Origin: Actinomycetota bacterium
GTDB lineage: Bacteria > Actinomycetota > Actinomycetes > Actinomycetales > Microbacteriaceae
NCBI GenBank assembly: GCA_947449765.1
Contig: CANFSP010000010.1
Location: 1 to 49,926, forward strand
Length of the DNA stretch: 49,926 nucleotides
Direction of reading: 5' to 3'
The notes below the pieces were generated by a model. It saw only the letters and a list, made by a program, of their open reading frames with translations, did no database searches and was not told the DNA's origin. Made by a program: the position numbers and the translations under genes. Shown piece after piece: positions 9,583-16,599 of the stretch; within the stretch, counting starts at the first letter, position 1; each line of letters starts with the position of its first letter.

Positions 9583-9606
9583 TTAATGTTGCTCCTTGCA
9601 AGGGTC

Positions 9607-11001
9607 CTAGCCGAGCACAGAGGTGTCGGCAGGGTACTTCTTGCGGGTGGGGTTGAGCTTCATAAGAATTACGTACAGACCACCGGCAGCCGGGATTCCT
9701 AGCAGCCACGAAATGTCTACGCCACCCATCGCTGCCGCAAAGGGACCGGTGTAGAACGATGAGGCGATGAAAGGGATTTCCACAATGATTCCAAAGGCGT
9801 ATGCAGTCAATGCGCGCCAATCGAAGCCACCGTATTCGCCTCGAGGCTGGAACAGTGCTGCGACGCTGTACTTTTCTTTACGCACCATATAAAAGTCGGC
9901 CAGGTTGATTGCCGTCCACGGGATGAGGAAGTACGCGAGGAACAAAATGAAGTTCAAGAAGTTCCAGAGGAAGTCATCCTTCCCAGCGATGGCAAGAATT
10001 GTTCCCACGATCGCAACAATTGCGATGATAACAATGCGTATAGTCCGAGTCACCGTGAATCGGAACAATGAGTTCAGCACTGTGGTTGATGACATGAATG
10101 CGCCATAAAGGTTCAGGGCGTTGACGCCAACCACACCTCCGATGATGATGATCAAGAAGATGGGCTGTCCAAACGGTGCCTGCTGAACAATAAAGTCAAC
10201 CGAACCGCCGGCGAAAGCTTCGGAGGCAACTGCCTGAGCCATCGCGCCGAACGCGAACATCCAGCTGGAGGAGATGACACTACCCAAGTAGGTCCACCAG
10301 AATGAAGCGCGAACGGAGGTGTTTGCGGGGAGGTAACGGGAGTAATCCGCAACATAGGGGGCGTATGTGAGCTGCCAAGTAGCGGCCACCGTGACCGCGA
10401 CCATGAATAGCGGCCAGCTAAACCCGTCGAGCGACCAAACATTCGAGAAATTGTTGTTGACCACGAGGTAGACAGTCAAAATCAGGAATGCAATACCACT
10501 GAGGATGGACAACCACTTCTCAGCAGAGTGCAGCAGCTTGTAGCCGACTGCGGCCAGGACTGCCATGATCACGACAACAATGACAATAGAGGGAACGATG
10601 TCAATGTGGGTGAGTGACTGGAAAGCCGCACCGCCTTGCACGGATGTTACGGAGAAGTACCCGAGGTACATCAGGATGACGAGCACCAGAGGGATTATGG
10701 CGCCGTAGTATCCGAACTGGGCGCGACTCTGAATCATCTGCGGTACGCCCAAAATCGGACCTTGAGCCGAGTGGAGAGCCATGAAGACCGCCCCGATGAC
10801 CATGCCTAAGACGGAACCAATAATCGCCCATGAGAGTGGTAAGCCGACCATGACTGAAATTGCACCTGCGGCGATGGACGTGACTTGCATATTGCCACCG
10901 AACCACAGGGTGAAGAGGCTGAACGGTCGCCCGTGACGCTCCTCGTGGGGAATGAAGTCAATAGACCGATTCTCCACACTCATTACTTTTTGATTTGACA
11001 T
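9607..11001 (-). CDS. NCS1-family permease
   Basis: A 464-residue polytopic membrane protein with about 12 hydrophobic segments, of the nucleobase:cation symporter-1 family (cytosine, allantoin, hydantoin and related heterocycles). The N terminus carries the typical IPHEERHGRPFSLFTLWFGG stretch, and the loop FLIPWTAINLADFYMVRKE is characteristic. The ribosome-binding site AGGAGAG lies just before the ATG. It lies between the hisD-like gene and the lldD-like gene on the same strand, so it probably imports the substrate of that operon. A small nitrogen heterocycle is most likely from the family. Confidence 0.85.
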   Translation of the reverse strand: MSNQKVMSVENRSIDFIPHEERHGRPFSLFTLWFGGNMQVTSIAAGAISVMVGLPLSWAIIGSVLGMVIGAVFMALHSAQGPILGVPQMIQSRAQFGYYGAIIPLVLVILMYLGYFSVTSVQGGAAFQSLTHIDIVPSIVIVVVIMAVLAAVGYKLLHSAEKWLSILSGIAFLILTVYLVVNNNFSNVWSLDGFSWPLFMVAVTVAATWQLTYAPYVADYSRYLPANTSVRASFWWTYLGSVISSSWMFAFGAMAQAVASEAFAGGSVDFIVQQAPFGQPIFLIIIIGGVVGVNALNLYGAFMSSTTVLNSLFRFTVTRTIRIVIIAIVAIVGTILAIAGKDDFLWNFLNFILFLAYFLIPWTAINLADFYMVRKEKYSVAALFQPRGEYGGFDWRALTAYAFGIIVEIPFIASSFYTGPFAAAMGGVDISWLLGIPAAGGLYVILMKLNPTRKKYPADTSVLG

Positions 11002-11076
11002 ATTGCTCTCCTTTGATTTCCCTATCCTGTTATTTGCCCTGATGGGGCTTCGTGTTGCGTCTTATTCGAGCCCGGT

Positions 11077-12408
11077 CTAGGTACGGTTCAATCGGCGGGC
11101 TACCGAGGCGGCGTGTGCCGGGAAGCCCTCGTGATTTGCAAAATTGATGACGGTTTCTGACATGCGACGCATAGCACTCTCTGTTGCCTCGGCAATCGCA
11201 GACTTCTTGAGGAATGCCTCCACCGTGATACCACTGGACACCTTCGCGAACCCGCCCGTGGGCAAAGCCGCTGGACATCCGATGACGAAATTGCCCATGG
11301 ACACCGATGTATTCGTCCCGAGAAGAATCTCTCCGGCATCCTCAATGAGCGGGAGGACTGCGTGGGGATCCGCCGTCGCAATGATCATGTGTTCGGGAGC
11401 GTAGTGATTGGTAACAACAGCTGCCTCCTCAATGCTGTCGGTGAGCACCACTCCTCCGTTTTGGAGAGCCTTGCGCGCGTACTCGTTGCGGGGAGCAGGA
11501 AGCTCCTCGATTTGCTTCGCAAGTTCGACCTGCACTGCGGCGATAAGCTCGGCGCTGTCGGTCACCAGAATGCTCGATGAGTCCGGACCGTGTTCGGCTT
11601 CGTTGAGTAAGTCAGCCGCGAGGATGTAAGGGTCGGTGCTGGAATCAGCGATGATGAGTGATTCACTGGGTCCCAGCAGCATCACAGAAGCAGTCCCGAA
11701 TCGTTGTACCTCAATTTGAGCACACGCAACAGGCGAGCTACCAGGGCCCATCACCTTGCGGACCTTCGGAACCCTGTCCGTCCCGAACGCAAGTGCGGCG
11801 ATGCCAGCTGGGCCATTTGCCCTGAAGACATCCTTAATTCCGAGTTCCTCTGCAACCACAAGTACAGCGGGATCTACTTCTCCAGCTGAGCCGGGGATGG
11901 GTGGAACGATGACGGCAATCTCTTTTACGCCAGCAACCACAGCTGGCGTACCCAACTGGGCCATAACCGATGGATACGATCCTTTACCGCTTGGCACAAA
12001 CAGACCGACGCTCGCAATCGGGGTTACCCTCTCACCAACGATGAGACCCGGTTCGGATTCGAATTGCCAATTACCGTGGGACATTAGTTGCTCGTTGAAG
12101 GAGCGCAAGTGGGAAATGAGGTCGCGAATTGCAGCGAGCAACTCCGGCGAAACTTTCTTGCGGGCTGCTTCAAATTCCTTTGGCTTGACTCTAATGTCAT
12201 CCGCGTTTATTTCAATGTTGTCGAATTTCTTCATCGCACGAATGAGGCCTTCATCTCCATTGGCACGAACGTCCTCAACAATTTCCAAAACGCCGTCACG
12301 GAGCTTTGGATCAAAGGCCGACCCTCCCCGGGTTACGAACGCTTGCCGTGCCTCTTCAGACAGCTGGCTCCAACGGCCTCGCTCCAACATTGGTCGATCG
12401 ATTTTCAC
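11077..12408 (-). CDS. Divergent HisD-like dehydrogenase
   Basis: A 443-residue relative of NAD-dependent histidinol dehydrogenase. I chose the GTG at 12408 because AAGGAG lies five bases upstream and the farther ATG at 12468 would lie in the operators. Family landmarks: SVGLFVPSGKGSYP, ALAFGTDRVPKV, EAEHGPDS, YAPEHMII and EGFPAHA. By comparison with Escherichia coli HisD (alignment by eye), zinc ligand Gln259 is Glu here, zinc ligand Asp360 is Asn (MGNFVIG), and His367 is Ala. His262, the catalytic Glu326-His327 pair and His419 are kept. The usual GPGN is GPGS. So this is probably not a biosynthetic HisD. The related sulfopropanediol dehydrogenase HpsN shows that the fold accepts other alcohols. 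First gene of an operon with the permease and the LldD-like enzyme. Confidence 0.8.
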   Translation of the reverse strand: MKIDRPMLERGRWSQLSEEARQAFVTRGGSAFDPKLRDGVLEIVEDVRANGDEGLIRAMKKFDNIEINADDIRVKPKEFEAARKKVSPELLAAIRDLISHLRSFNEQLMSHGNWQFESEPGLIVGERVTPIASVGLFVPSGKGSYPSVMAQLGTPAVVAGVKEIAVIVPPIPGSAGEVDPAVLVVAEELGIKDVFRANGPAGIAALAFGTDRVPKVRKVMGPGSSPVACAQIEVQRFGTASVMLLGPSESLIIADSSTDPYILAADLLNEAEHGPDSSSILVTDSAELIAAVQVELAKQIEELPAPRNEYARKALQNGGVVLTDSIEEAAVVTNHYAPEHMIIATADPHAVLPLIEDAGEILLGTNTSVSMGNFVIGCPAALPTGGFAKVSSGITVEAFLKKSAIAEATESAMRRMSETVINFANHEGFPAHAASVARRLNRT

Positions 12409-12453
12409 TTGCACTCCTTGGCTCCATTGCTTTGGCGTGATACTAAGAATCTT

Positions 12454-12493
12454 AATTCTCATATACAAGACATAAATCTTGTAAACGAGACTT
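12454..12493. promoter_or_regulatory. Two operator copies upstream of the hisD-like gene
   Basis: Two of four copies of a 17-base motif lie here in opposite orientation: minus strand 12454-12470 (TCTTGTATATGAGAATT) and plus strand 12477-12493 (TCTTGTAAACGAGACTT). The consensus TCTTGTATACGAGA is close to its own reverse complement. The pair also forms TACAAGA-CATAAA-TCTTGTA. The sites lie 46 to 85 bases ahead of the chosen hisD-like start, in the divergent region shared with the second iclR gene. Confidence 0.7.
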
Positions 12494-12586
12494 AATACTT
12501 ATCCCACAATGTGCGGATGAACGCAAGTATTTTGTTTGATGATGTGAAAGACACGATCGGAATTTGTTTTTCGAAAACGGTGCGCT

Positions 12587-12603
12587 TCTTGTATGCGAGA
12601 CTT
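12587..12603 (+). promoter_or_regulatory. Operator copy upstream of second iclR gene
   Basis: TCTTGTATGCGAGACTT is the third copy of the motif, 34 bases before the iclR ATG. It suggests that this regulator controls itself. Confidence 0.65.
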
Positions 12604-12637
12604 TTAGAACCCTTTCGAGACGAAAAGAGGCACTCCG

Positions 12638-13405
12638 ATGGCTACACAGAGCCGGGTCAAGTCGGCCGAGCGCACAATGGATGTGCTCAATCTTCTCGCG
12701 CGAATGAGTACGCCTCTGACGACGGGAGAAATATCTGAGGGGGTGGGTATGCCAAAGAGCACGACCTACCACCTGCTTAATGTCATGCAGGAACGACGCT
12801 TTGTCTCGTACTGGGATGACCAGCGCGTATGGACACTAGGGATCGCGGCTTTTGAAGTTGGGTCCTCTTACATGCGCAACGACCCCCTGGTCCGAGAGGG
12901 GCATCGTTTTCTTCAGGCCCTGACGACGAAGACTGGCGCGACCAGTCACATTGCCATCCTCCAAGGCTCCGACGTGGTCTACGTGGACAAATGGGAACCG
13001 TCCACCCATGGCGTTCGCTTGGTAACCGACATGGGCACCCGGCTTCCTGCCCACCTGACTGCGGTTGGACGCGCCATACTGAGTCGTCTGAGCCCTGAGG
13101 AAGTGGCACGCATATACGACAACTATTCTTGGCCGACGAGAACTGGAGAGGGTCCAAGTTCTCTGGCCGAACTTCAGTCGGTTCTCGAACAAGTTCGCGA
13201 ACAAGGTTTCGCTGAGGAGGTCGGCAATACAACCGATGGGATCGCTTGCGTTGCAAGCCCCTTGCGCACGTCGCACGGGCGAATCGCCGCTTCTATGGGT
13301 GTTGCTTTCCTTAGTTCTCTAGCGACTCCTCAAGCGTTACCCGAGTTCCGAAGAGCAGTCTTGGACACGACGGATGCTTTTTCGGCCGCGCTGGGGGCTT
13401 TGTAA
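12638..13405 (+). CDS. IclR-family regulator of the hisD/ADH block
   Basis: A 255-residue IclR protein. The helix-turn-helix is at residues about 10-60 (TGEISEGVGMPKSTTYHLL), with the effector domain after residue 75 (LQGSDVVYVDKWEP, AHLTAVGRAILS). AAAGAGG ten bases upstream supports the ATG at 12638. It diverges from the hisD-like operon and reads towards the alcohol dehydrogenase gene. All three promoters carry copies of the 17-base motif TCTTGTATACGAGACTT, so this is the likely binding protein. The effector is unknown. Confidence 0.87.
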   Translation: MATQSRVKSAERTMDVLNLLARMSTPLTTGEISEGVGMPKSTTYHLLNVMQERRFVSYWDDQRVWTLGIAAFEVGSSYMRNDPLVREGHRFLQALTTKTGATSHIAILQGSDVVYVDKWEPSTHGVRLVTDMGTRLPAHLTAVGRAILSRLSPEEVARIYDNYSWPTRTGEGPSSLAELQSVLEQVREQGFAEEVGNTTDGIACVASPLRTSHGRIAASMGVAFLSSLATPQALPEFRRAVLDTTDAFSAALGAL

Positions 13406-13412
13406 ATAAGGA

Positions 13413-13480
13413 TTGACGCCCCGCTGTACAGGTTGTTACAATTTCTCGTAATCTAGACTTGAATCTTGAATACGAGAGTT
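13413..13480 (+). promoter_or_regulatory. Promoter and operator of the ADH-SDR operon
   Basis: TTGACG (13413-13418), an 18-base spacer and TACAAT (13437-13442) form a good housekeeping-type promoter. The fourth motif copy, TCTTGAATACGAGAGTT, lies at 13464-13480, downstream of the expected start site and 6 bases before the ATG. That is a roadblock or repressor position. A partial copy (TCTCGTAATCTAGACTT) overlaps the start-site region at 13444-13460. Confidence 0.65.
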
Positions 13481-13486
13481 TCTTTC

Positions 13487-14464
13487 ATGGAAGTAAAAGC
13501 GCTTTTGCTTAGTCCCGACTTAACCTTGAGCGTCGGCATGCGAAATCTTCCGTTGCCGCCTCCTGGTGAGGTACTTGTCTCTGTCGAATGGGCCGGAGTG
13601 TGTGGCTCAGATTTGCACGTAATGGCGACGGGAGACTGGGTTTCCTACTGGCCTGCAACTTTGGGGCATGAAGTAGCGGGAGTCGTGTCGTTGAGCGACG
13701 ATGTCCGGTGGCCCGCAGGAACGAGAGTCATCTTGGATAGCAGGATGCCCAGATATGAGGGCGAATGTTGGGTCGAAGCCGACCGGCTTGACCCCAAACT
13801 CTCGTGGCTCGGCGAGGCTCGTTCGGGAGGCTTTGCAGAGGCAACGGTTGTCCCTGTAGAGTCCCTCCATCGGATACCCGACGGGCTGTCTACGGACGTG
13901 GCCGTGCTGGCCGAACCCCTTGCGGTCGTGTTGAGTGCTGTCGAAAGATTGCCCCAGACTGCTCCCATCAGCATTTTGCTCATGGGGTATGGGCCGATCG
14001 GATTCCTCACTCACTCGGAAGTACATCGGCGTTGGCCATCGGCATCAATTTGGGTAGCTGAGCCCAACACAGACCGAGCCTCCATGGCAGCTCAACGAGG
14101 GGCAACCGTGGTATCGCAGCCTTCGGAAGGAGGCTATGACCTCATCATCGACGCGGCCGGTCATCCAGCTTCTATGCGCTTCGCTATCGACAACGTGAAG
14201 CGAGGCGGCTCAGTCTTACTGGTTGCCCTACCACACGCTAGCTTTGAGCTCGATCCGGCGGTCATTGTGGAAAAGAGCATTGCAATCTTTGGCACAAACG
14301 GCTTTGACACGCCCCACTTGGAGGAGGCGCTTTCGATTCTGCAAACGCACCCTTCAGCTTTTGATGGGCTCGTGAGTCACCGCGTGCCGCTAACCAATTT
14401 GGACTCCGTCATAAAGTCCAAGGAAAGGGTTCAAGCGATGAAGATCTTGGTGGACTGTCGATGA
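13487..14464 (+). CDS. Zinc-type alcohol dehydrogenase (MDR family)
   Basis: A 325-residue medium-chain dehydrogenase related to sorbitol, idonate and threonine dehydrogenases. Catalytic zinc residues are visible in GVCGSDLH (Cys near 36) and GHEVAGVV (His-Glu near 59). The nucleotide-binding turn is GYGPIG near 169. The four-Cys structural zinc loop usual in the family is absent: the region from about residue 81 has only one Cys. The ATG at 13487 follows the operator directly, and a start at 13466 would lie inside it. The last four bases overlap the SDR start (ATGA), so the two are translationally coupled. The substrate is unknown. A paired Zn-ADH and SDR often interconvert the stereochemistry of an alcohol by way of a ketone (inference). 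Confidence 0.78.
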   Translation: MEVKALLLSPDLTLSVGMRNLPLPPPGEVLVSVEWAGVCGSDLHVMATGDWVSYWPATLGHEVAGVVSLSDDVRWPAGTRVILDSRMPRYEGECWVEADRLDPKLSWLGEARSGGFAEATVVPVESLHRIPDGLSTDVAVLAEPLAVVLSAVERLPQTAPISILLMGYGPIGFLTHSEVHRRWPSASIWVAEPNTDRASMAAQRGATVVSQPSEGGYDLIIDAAGHPASMRFAIDNVKRGGSVLLVALPHASFELDPAVIVEKSIAIFGTNGFDTPHLEEALSILQTHPSAFDGLVSHRVPLTNLDSVIKSKERVQAMKILVDCR

Positions 14465-15186
14465 GCACACAGTCGCGGTATCTCGTCACAGGCGGAACGA
14501 GTGGAATTGGTCGTGCCGTTGCTGAGCACCTCACGCAAGAGGGTGCGTTTGTTTGGATAACCGGTACGTCCGAAGCCACTCTGCAAGCGGCCTTAGCAGA
14601 TGGCGTAGCCTCGGGAGGAAGTCTTTGTGACGTCGCCGATAGGGCGTCCGTCGAGGAGGCTTTTCAAGACGCCACGAACCTCGGCCTTCTTGATGGGGTC
14701 TTCGCCAATGCAGGCATAGACGGCAGGGGGCTTTCCGCTACTGACGTGGATGAGGAACACTTTCGACGTGTTCTTGATGTCAATGTCGTGGGTATCTTCT
14801 CGACCGCCTCTGTTGCGTATCACTTCACGCGTCGGCCAGCTTCAATCGTCATTAACGCCTCCGTCAATGCGATGCGCCCCGAGCCTCATTTCGTGGATTA
14901 CAACGCCTCAAAGGCAGCAGCTGCATCCATCGCCCAGTCACTGGCGCTTGAATGGAGCCGAGAAGAACTCGCGGTCATTGGACTTTGCCCTGGCTATTTT
15001 CCGTCTCGAATGACCACCCCCTTTCTCAACGACCCGGAGACCAGGCAGGAATTGCTCGCACGAATTCCCGCGGCGCGTTTCGGCAGACCCGAGGAGATTG
15101 GGCAAACCGTGGCGTTCCTGTTATCTCCTGCCGCCGCCTTCCTGACAGGAGCCCTCATACCTCTGGCTGGCGCGTCAAACGTATAG
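14461..15186 (+). CDS. Short-chain dehydrogenase/reductase
   Basis: A 241-residue classical SDR. The Rossmann motif TGGTSGIG is at residues 10-17, NAG near 83, the catalytic Ser in INASVNA near 134, and YNASK near 147-151. The C-terminal end (FLTGALIPLAG) is also typical. It overlaps the upstream alcohol dehydrogenase gene by ATGA and is followed after 59 bases by a truncated TPP-enzyme gene. The operon therefore once continued into that gene. Substrate unknown. Confidence 0.85.
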   Translation: MSTQSRYLVTGGTSGIGRAVAEHLTQEGAFVWITGTSEATLQAALADGVASGGSLCDVADRASVEEAFQDATNLGLLDGVFANAGIDGRGLSATDVDEEHFRRVLDVNVVGIFSTASVAYHFTRRPASIVINASVNAMRPEPHFVDYNASKAAAASIAQSLALEWSREELAVIGLCPGYFPSRMTTPFLNDPETRQELLARIPAARFGRPEEIGQTVAFLLSPAAAFLTGALIPLAGASNV

Positions 15187-15245
15187 ACAACTGCGGCGTC
15201 CTTATCGTTGCTGCTCCAGTGATCCACAACGATGGGAGACATACT

Positions 15246-15534
15246 TTGTCGCAAACGTTCAACAGGACTAGGACTCAATCTGGAGAACCTGATAGTTCTT
15301 TGCCAGTCTCTGAAACCGTAGGGCACGCAATCGTTCGCACGCTCGAAGAACACGGCATTCCGCGCGCGTACGTCGTACCCGGGGAAAGCTTCCTAGAAGT
15401 TTTGGATGGACTCCGGGACTCATCCATTCAAACCGTGGTCTGTCGCCATGAAGGCGGAGCCGCGTATATGGCTGACGCTGAAGGCAAACTCGGGGAATTG
15501 CCTGGCGTTGCGATGGTGACCCGTGGCCCAGGCT
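15246..15534 (+). pseudogene. Truncated thiamine-diphosphate enzyme (N-terminal piece)
   Basis: A TTG at 15246, with GGGAG seven bases upstream, opens a frame of about 96 codons. It matches the start of the acetolactate-synthase-like TPP enzyme domain: VSETVGHAIVRTLEEHG, then YVVPGESFLEVLDGL, then CRHEGGAAYMADA with the conserved Glu, and MVTRGPG. A full member would have about 550 residues. After GPG the frame enters unrelated DNA, so most of the gene is lost. It was probably the third gene of the ADH-SDR operon. The specific reaction (synthase or decarboxylase) cannot be told from this piece. Confidence 0.75.
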
Positions 15535-15645
15535 TTGACAGAGAACGGTGGGTTGGCAACAAGGAAGTCGAACGTCTCCAGACGGTCTCCCTTGACGAAT
15601 TGCGGGTTGGCGATGGTGTCGCCTTTTCGGATGTCCGCAATCTTG
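15533..15645 (-). pseudogene. Internal fragment of type I methylase HsdM
   Basis: On the minus strand, about 35 codons read KGDTIANPQFVKGDRL and then FDFLVANPPFSVKAWATG. This contains the N6-adenine methylase motif NPPF and the flanking residues typical of the HsdM modification subunit. Neither end has a start or stop of its own. The fragment is cut by the TPP-enzyme remnant on the left and the integrase remnant on the right. It shows that a type I restriction-modification locus once lay beside the integrase. Confidence 0.65.
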
Positions 15646-16335
15646 GAGGTTGCAGTTCGAGATCGACTCATCTCGACCAACGATGCAAAAGGCGCTGGAC
15701 TTCCGAAGAAGAACGTGAAACGAAAGGCGTACCTGACCTTCGAGCAGGTCGAACTCCTGGCCTCAAAGAGCGCCGGCTATGGTCCCTTGGTCCTCACGAT
15801 GGCCTACACGGGACTGCGATGGGGTGAGGTCACCGCTCTTCGAGTGCAGGATTACGACGCCGCCAGGCGCCGGCTGACGGTCAACGAAAACGCTGTGGAT
15901 GTGAGCGGAAAAATTCACGTGGGTAAACCCAAGAGTCACAAGTCTCGATCGGTGCCGATAGCAGGATTCCTTGTCCACCTTCTGAGCGAGGCAACCACTG
16001 GAAAGCAACCCCTTGACTTGATATTCGGAGACGGCCGAAACTACGTTCGCCAGTCCACATCAGGAAGGGGGTGGTTTGCCAAGGCGGTACGGCTCAGCCA
16101 GAAAGACGACGAAACGTTTCCTCGGGTGACTCCTCACGATCTCCGTCACACGGCCGCGTCTTTGGCAGTGAGCGCTGGCGCGAACGTGAAAGCTGTCTAA
16201 AGAATGCTTGGCCACGCCTCTGCAGCGATGACTTTGGACACATATGCTGACCTCTTTGATGACGACCTAGATGCTGTCGCAGTTGGCCTTGACACTGCTC
16301 GTTCCTCACGAATTGTGTCCATGAGTGTGTCCATG
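15640..16335 (+). pseudogene. Tyrosine recombinase (integrase), truncated and interrupted
   Basis: The frame from about 15640 encodes the end of the core-binding domain (ILEVAVRDRLIST) and the catalytic domain: TGLRWGEVTAL with the first Arg, the Lys region in KSHKSRSVPIAG, and HDLRHTAAS. A TAA at 16198-16200 replaces what is normally Gln (CAA would need one base change). The frame then continues with RMLGHASAAMTLDTYADLF, holding the last His and the nucleophile Tyr. The N-terminal arm-binding domain is missing because of the scar at 15640. So the enzyme is dead in two ways and the island is probably fixed. It lies beside the intact tRNA-Ser, the usual place for the integrase of such an element. 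Confidence 0.88.
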
Positions 16336-16353
16336 GCCCCAAATCCATACGCA

Positions 16354-16399
16354 AAAGAACCCCTACTTCCTCCAGTTTCCAAGGATGTAGGGGTTCTTT
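16354..16399. terminator. Terminator between integrase and tRNA-Ser
   Basis: A perfect 13-bp stem (AAAGAACCCCTAC at 16354-16366 with 16387-16399) around a 20-base loop. It serves the tRNA-Ser transcript on the minus strand and/or the integrase on the plus strand. It was brought in by the island and replaces the native terminator now at 24-66. Confidence 0.7.
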
Positions 16400-16401
16400 C
16401 T

Positions 16402-16425
16402 TTGGCGGTCCCGGTGGGATTTGAA
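16402..16425. repeat. Right attachment-site repeat within tRNA-Ser
   Basis: Matches 62-85 with one mismatch. It covers the 3' end of the functional tRNA, including the encoded CCA. Confidence 0.8.
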
Positions 16426-16492
16426 CCCACGGTGCGCTTTCACGCACACAACTTTTCGAGAGTTGCACCTTCGGCCGCTCGGACACGGAACC
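16403..16492 (-). tRNA. tRNA-Ser (anticodon CGA)
   Basis: The minus strand folds as a class II tRNA with a long variable arm. Acceptor GGTTCCG (from 16492) pairs with CGGGACC, the anticodon loop is CTCGAAA with anticodon CGA, and the T arm is GGGTTCAAATCCC. CCA is encoded at 16405-16403. This is the integration target of the island. Confidence 0.95.
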
Positions 16493-16599
16493 GTAGACAA
16501 GTTTAGGCGAGATGAACCAAGCGCGCGAAATCACATCCATCCACATCAGTGAGGCAGGTCACCGCCATAGTGTCCGGGGCGCGGACTACGCTGACACAC

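Noticed and set aside
11077-12408. Biosynthetic hisD of a histidine operon
   Set aside because: No his biosynthetic neighbours (hisB, hisH, hisA, hisF), changed metal residues, and a catabolic operon with a permease and IclR regulator.
14952-15827. Continuous 291-codon frame over SDR end, TPP piece and beyond
   Set aside because: It is a chance join of three unrelated segments. Only 15246-15534 is recognisable as protein in this frame.
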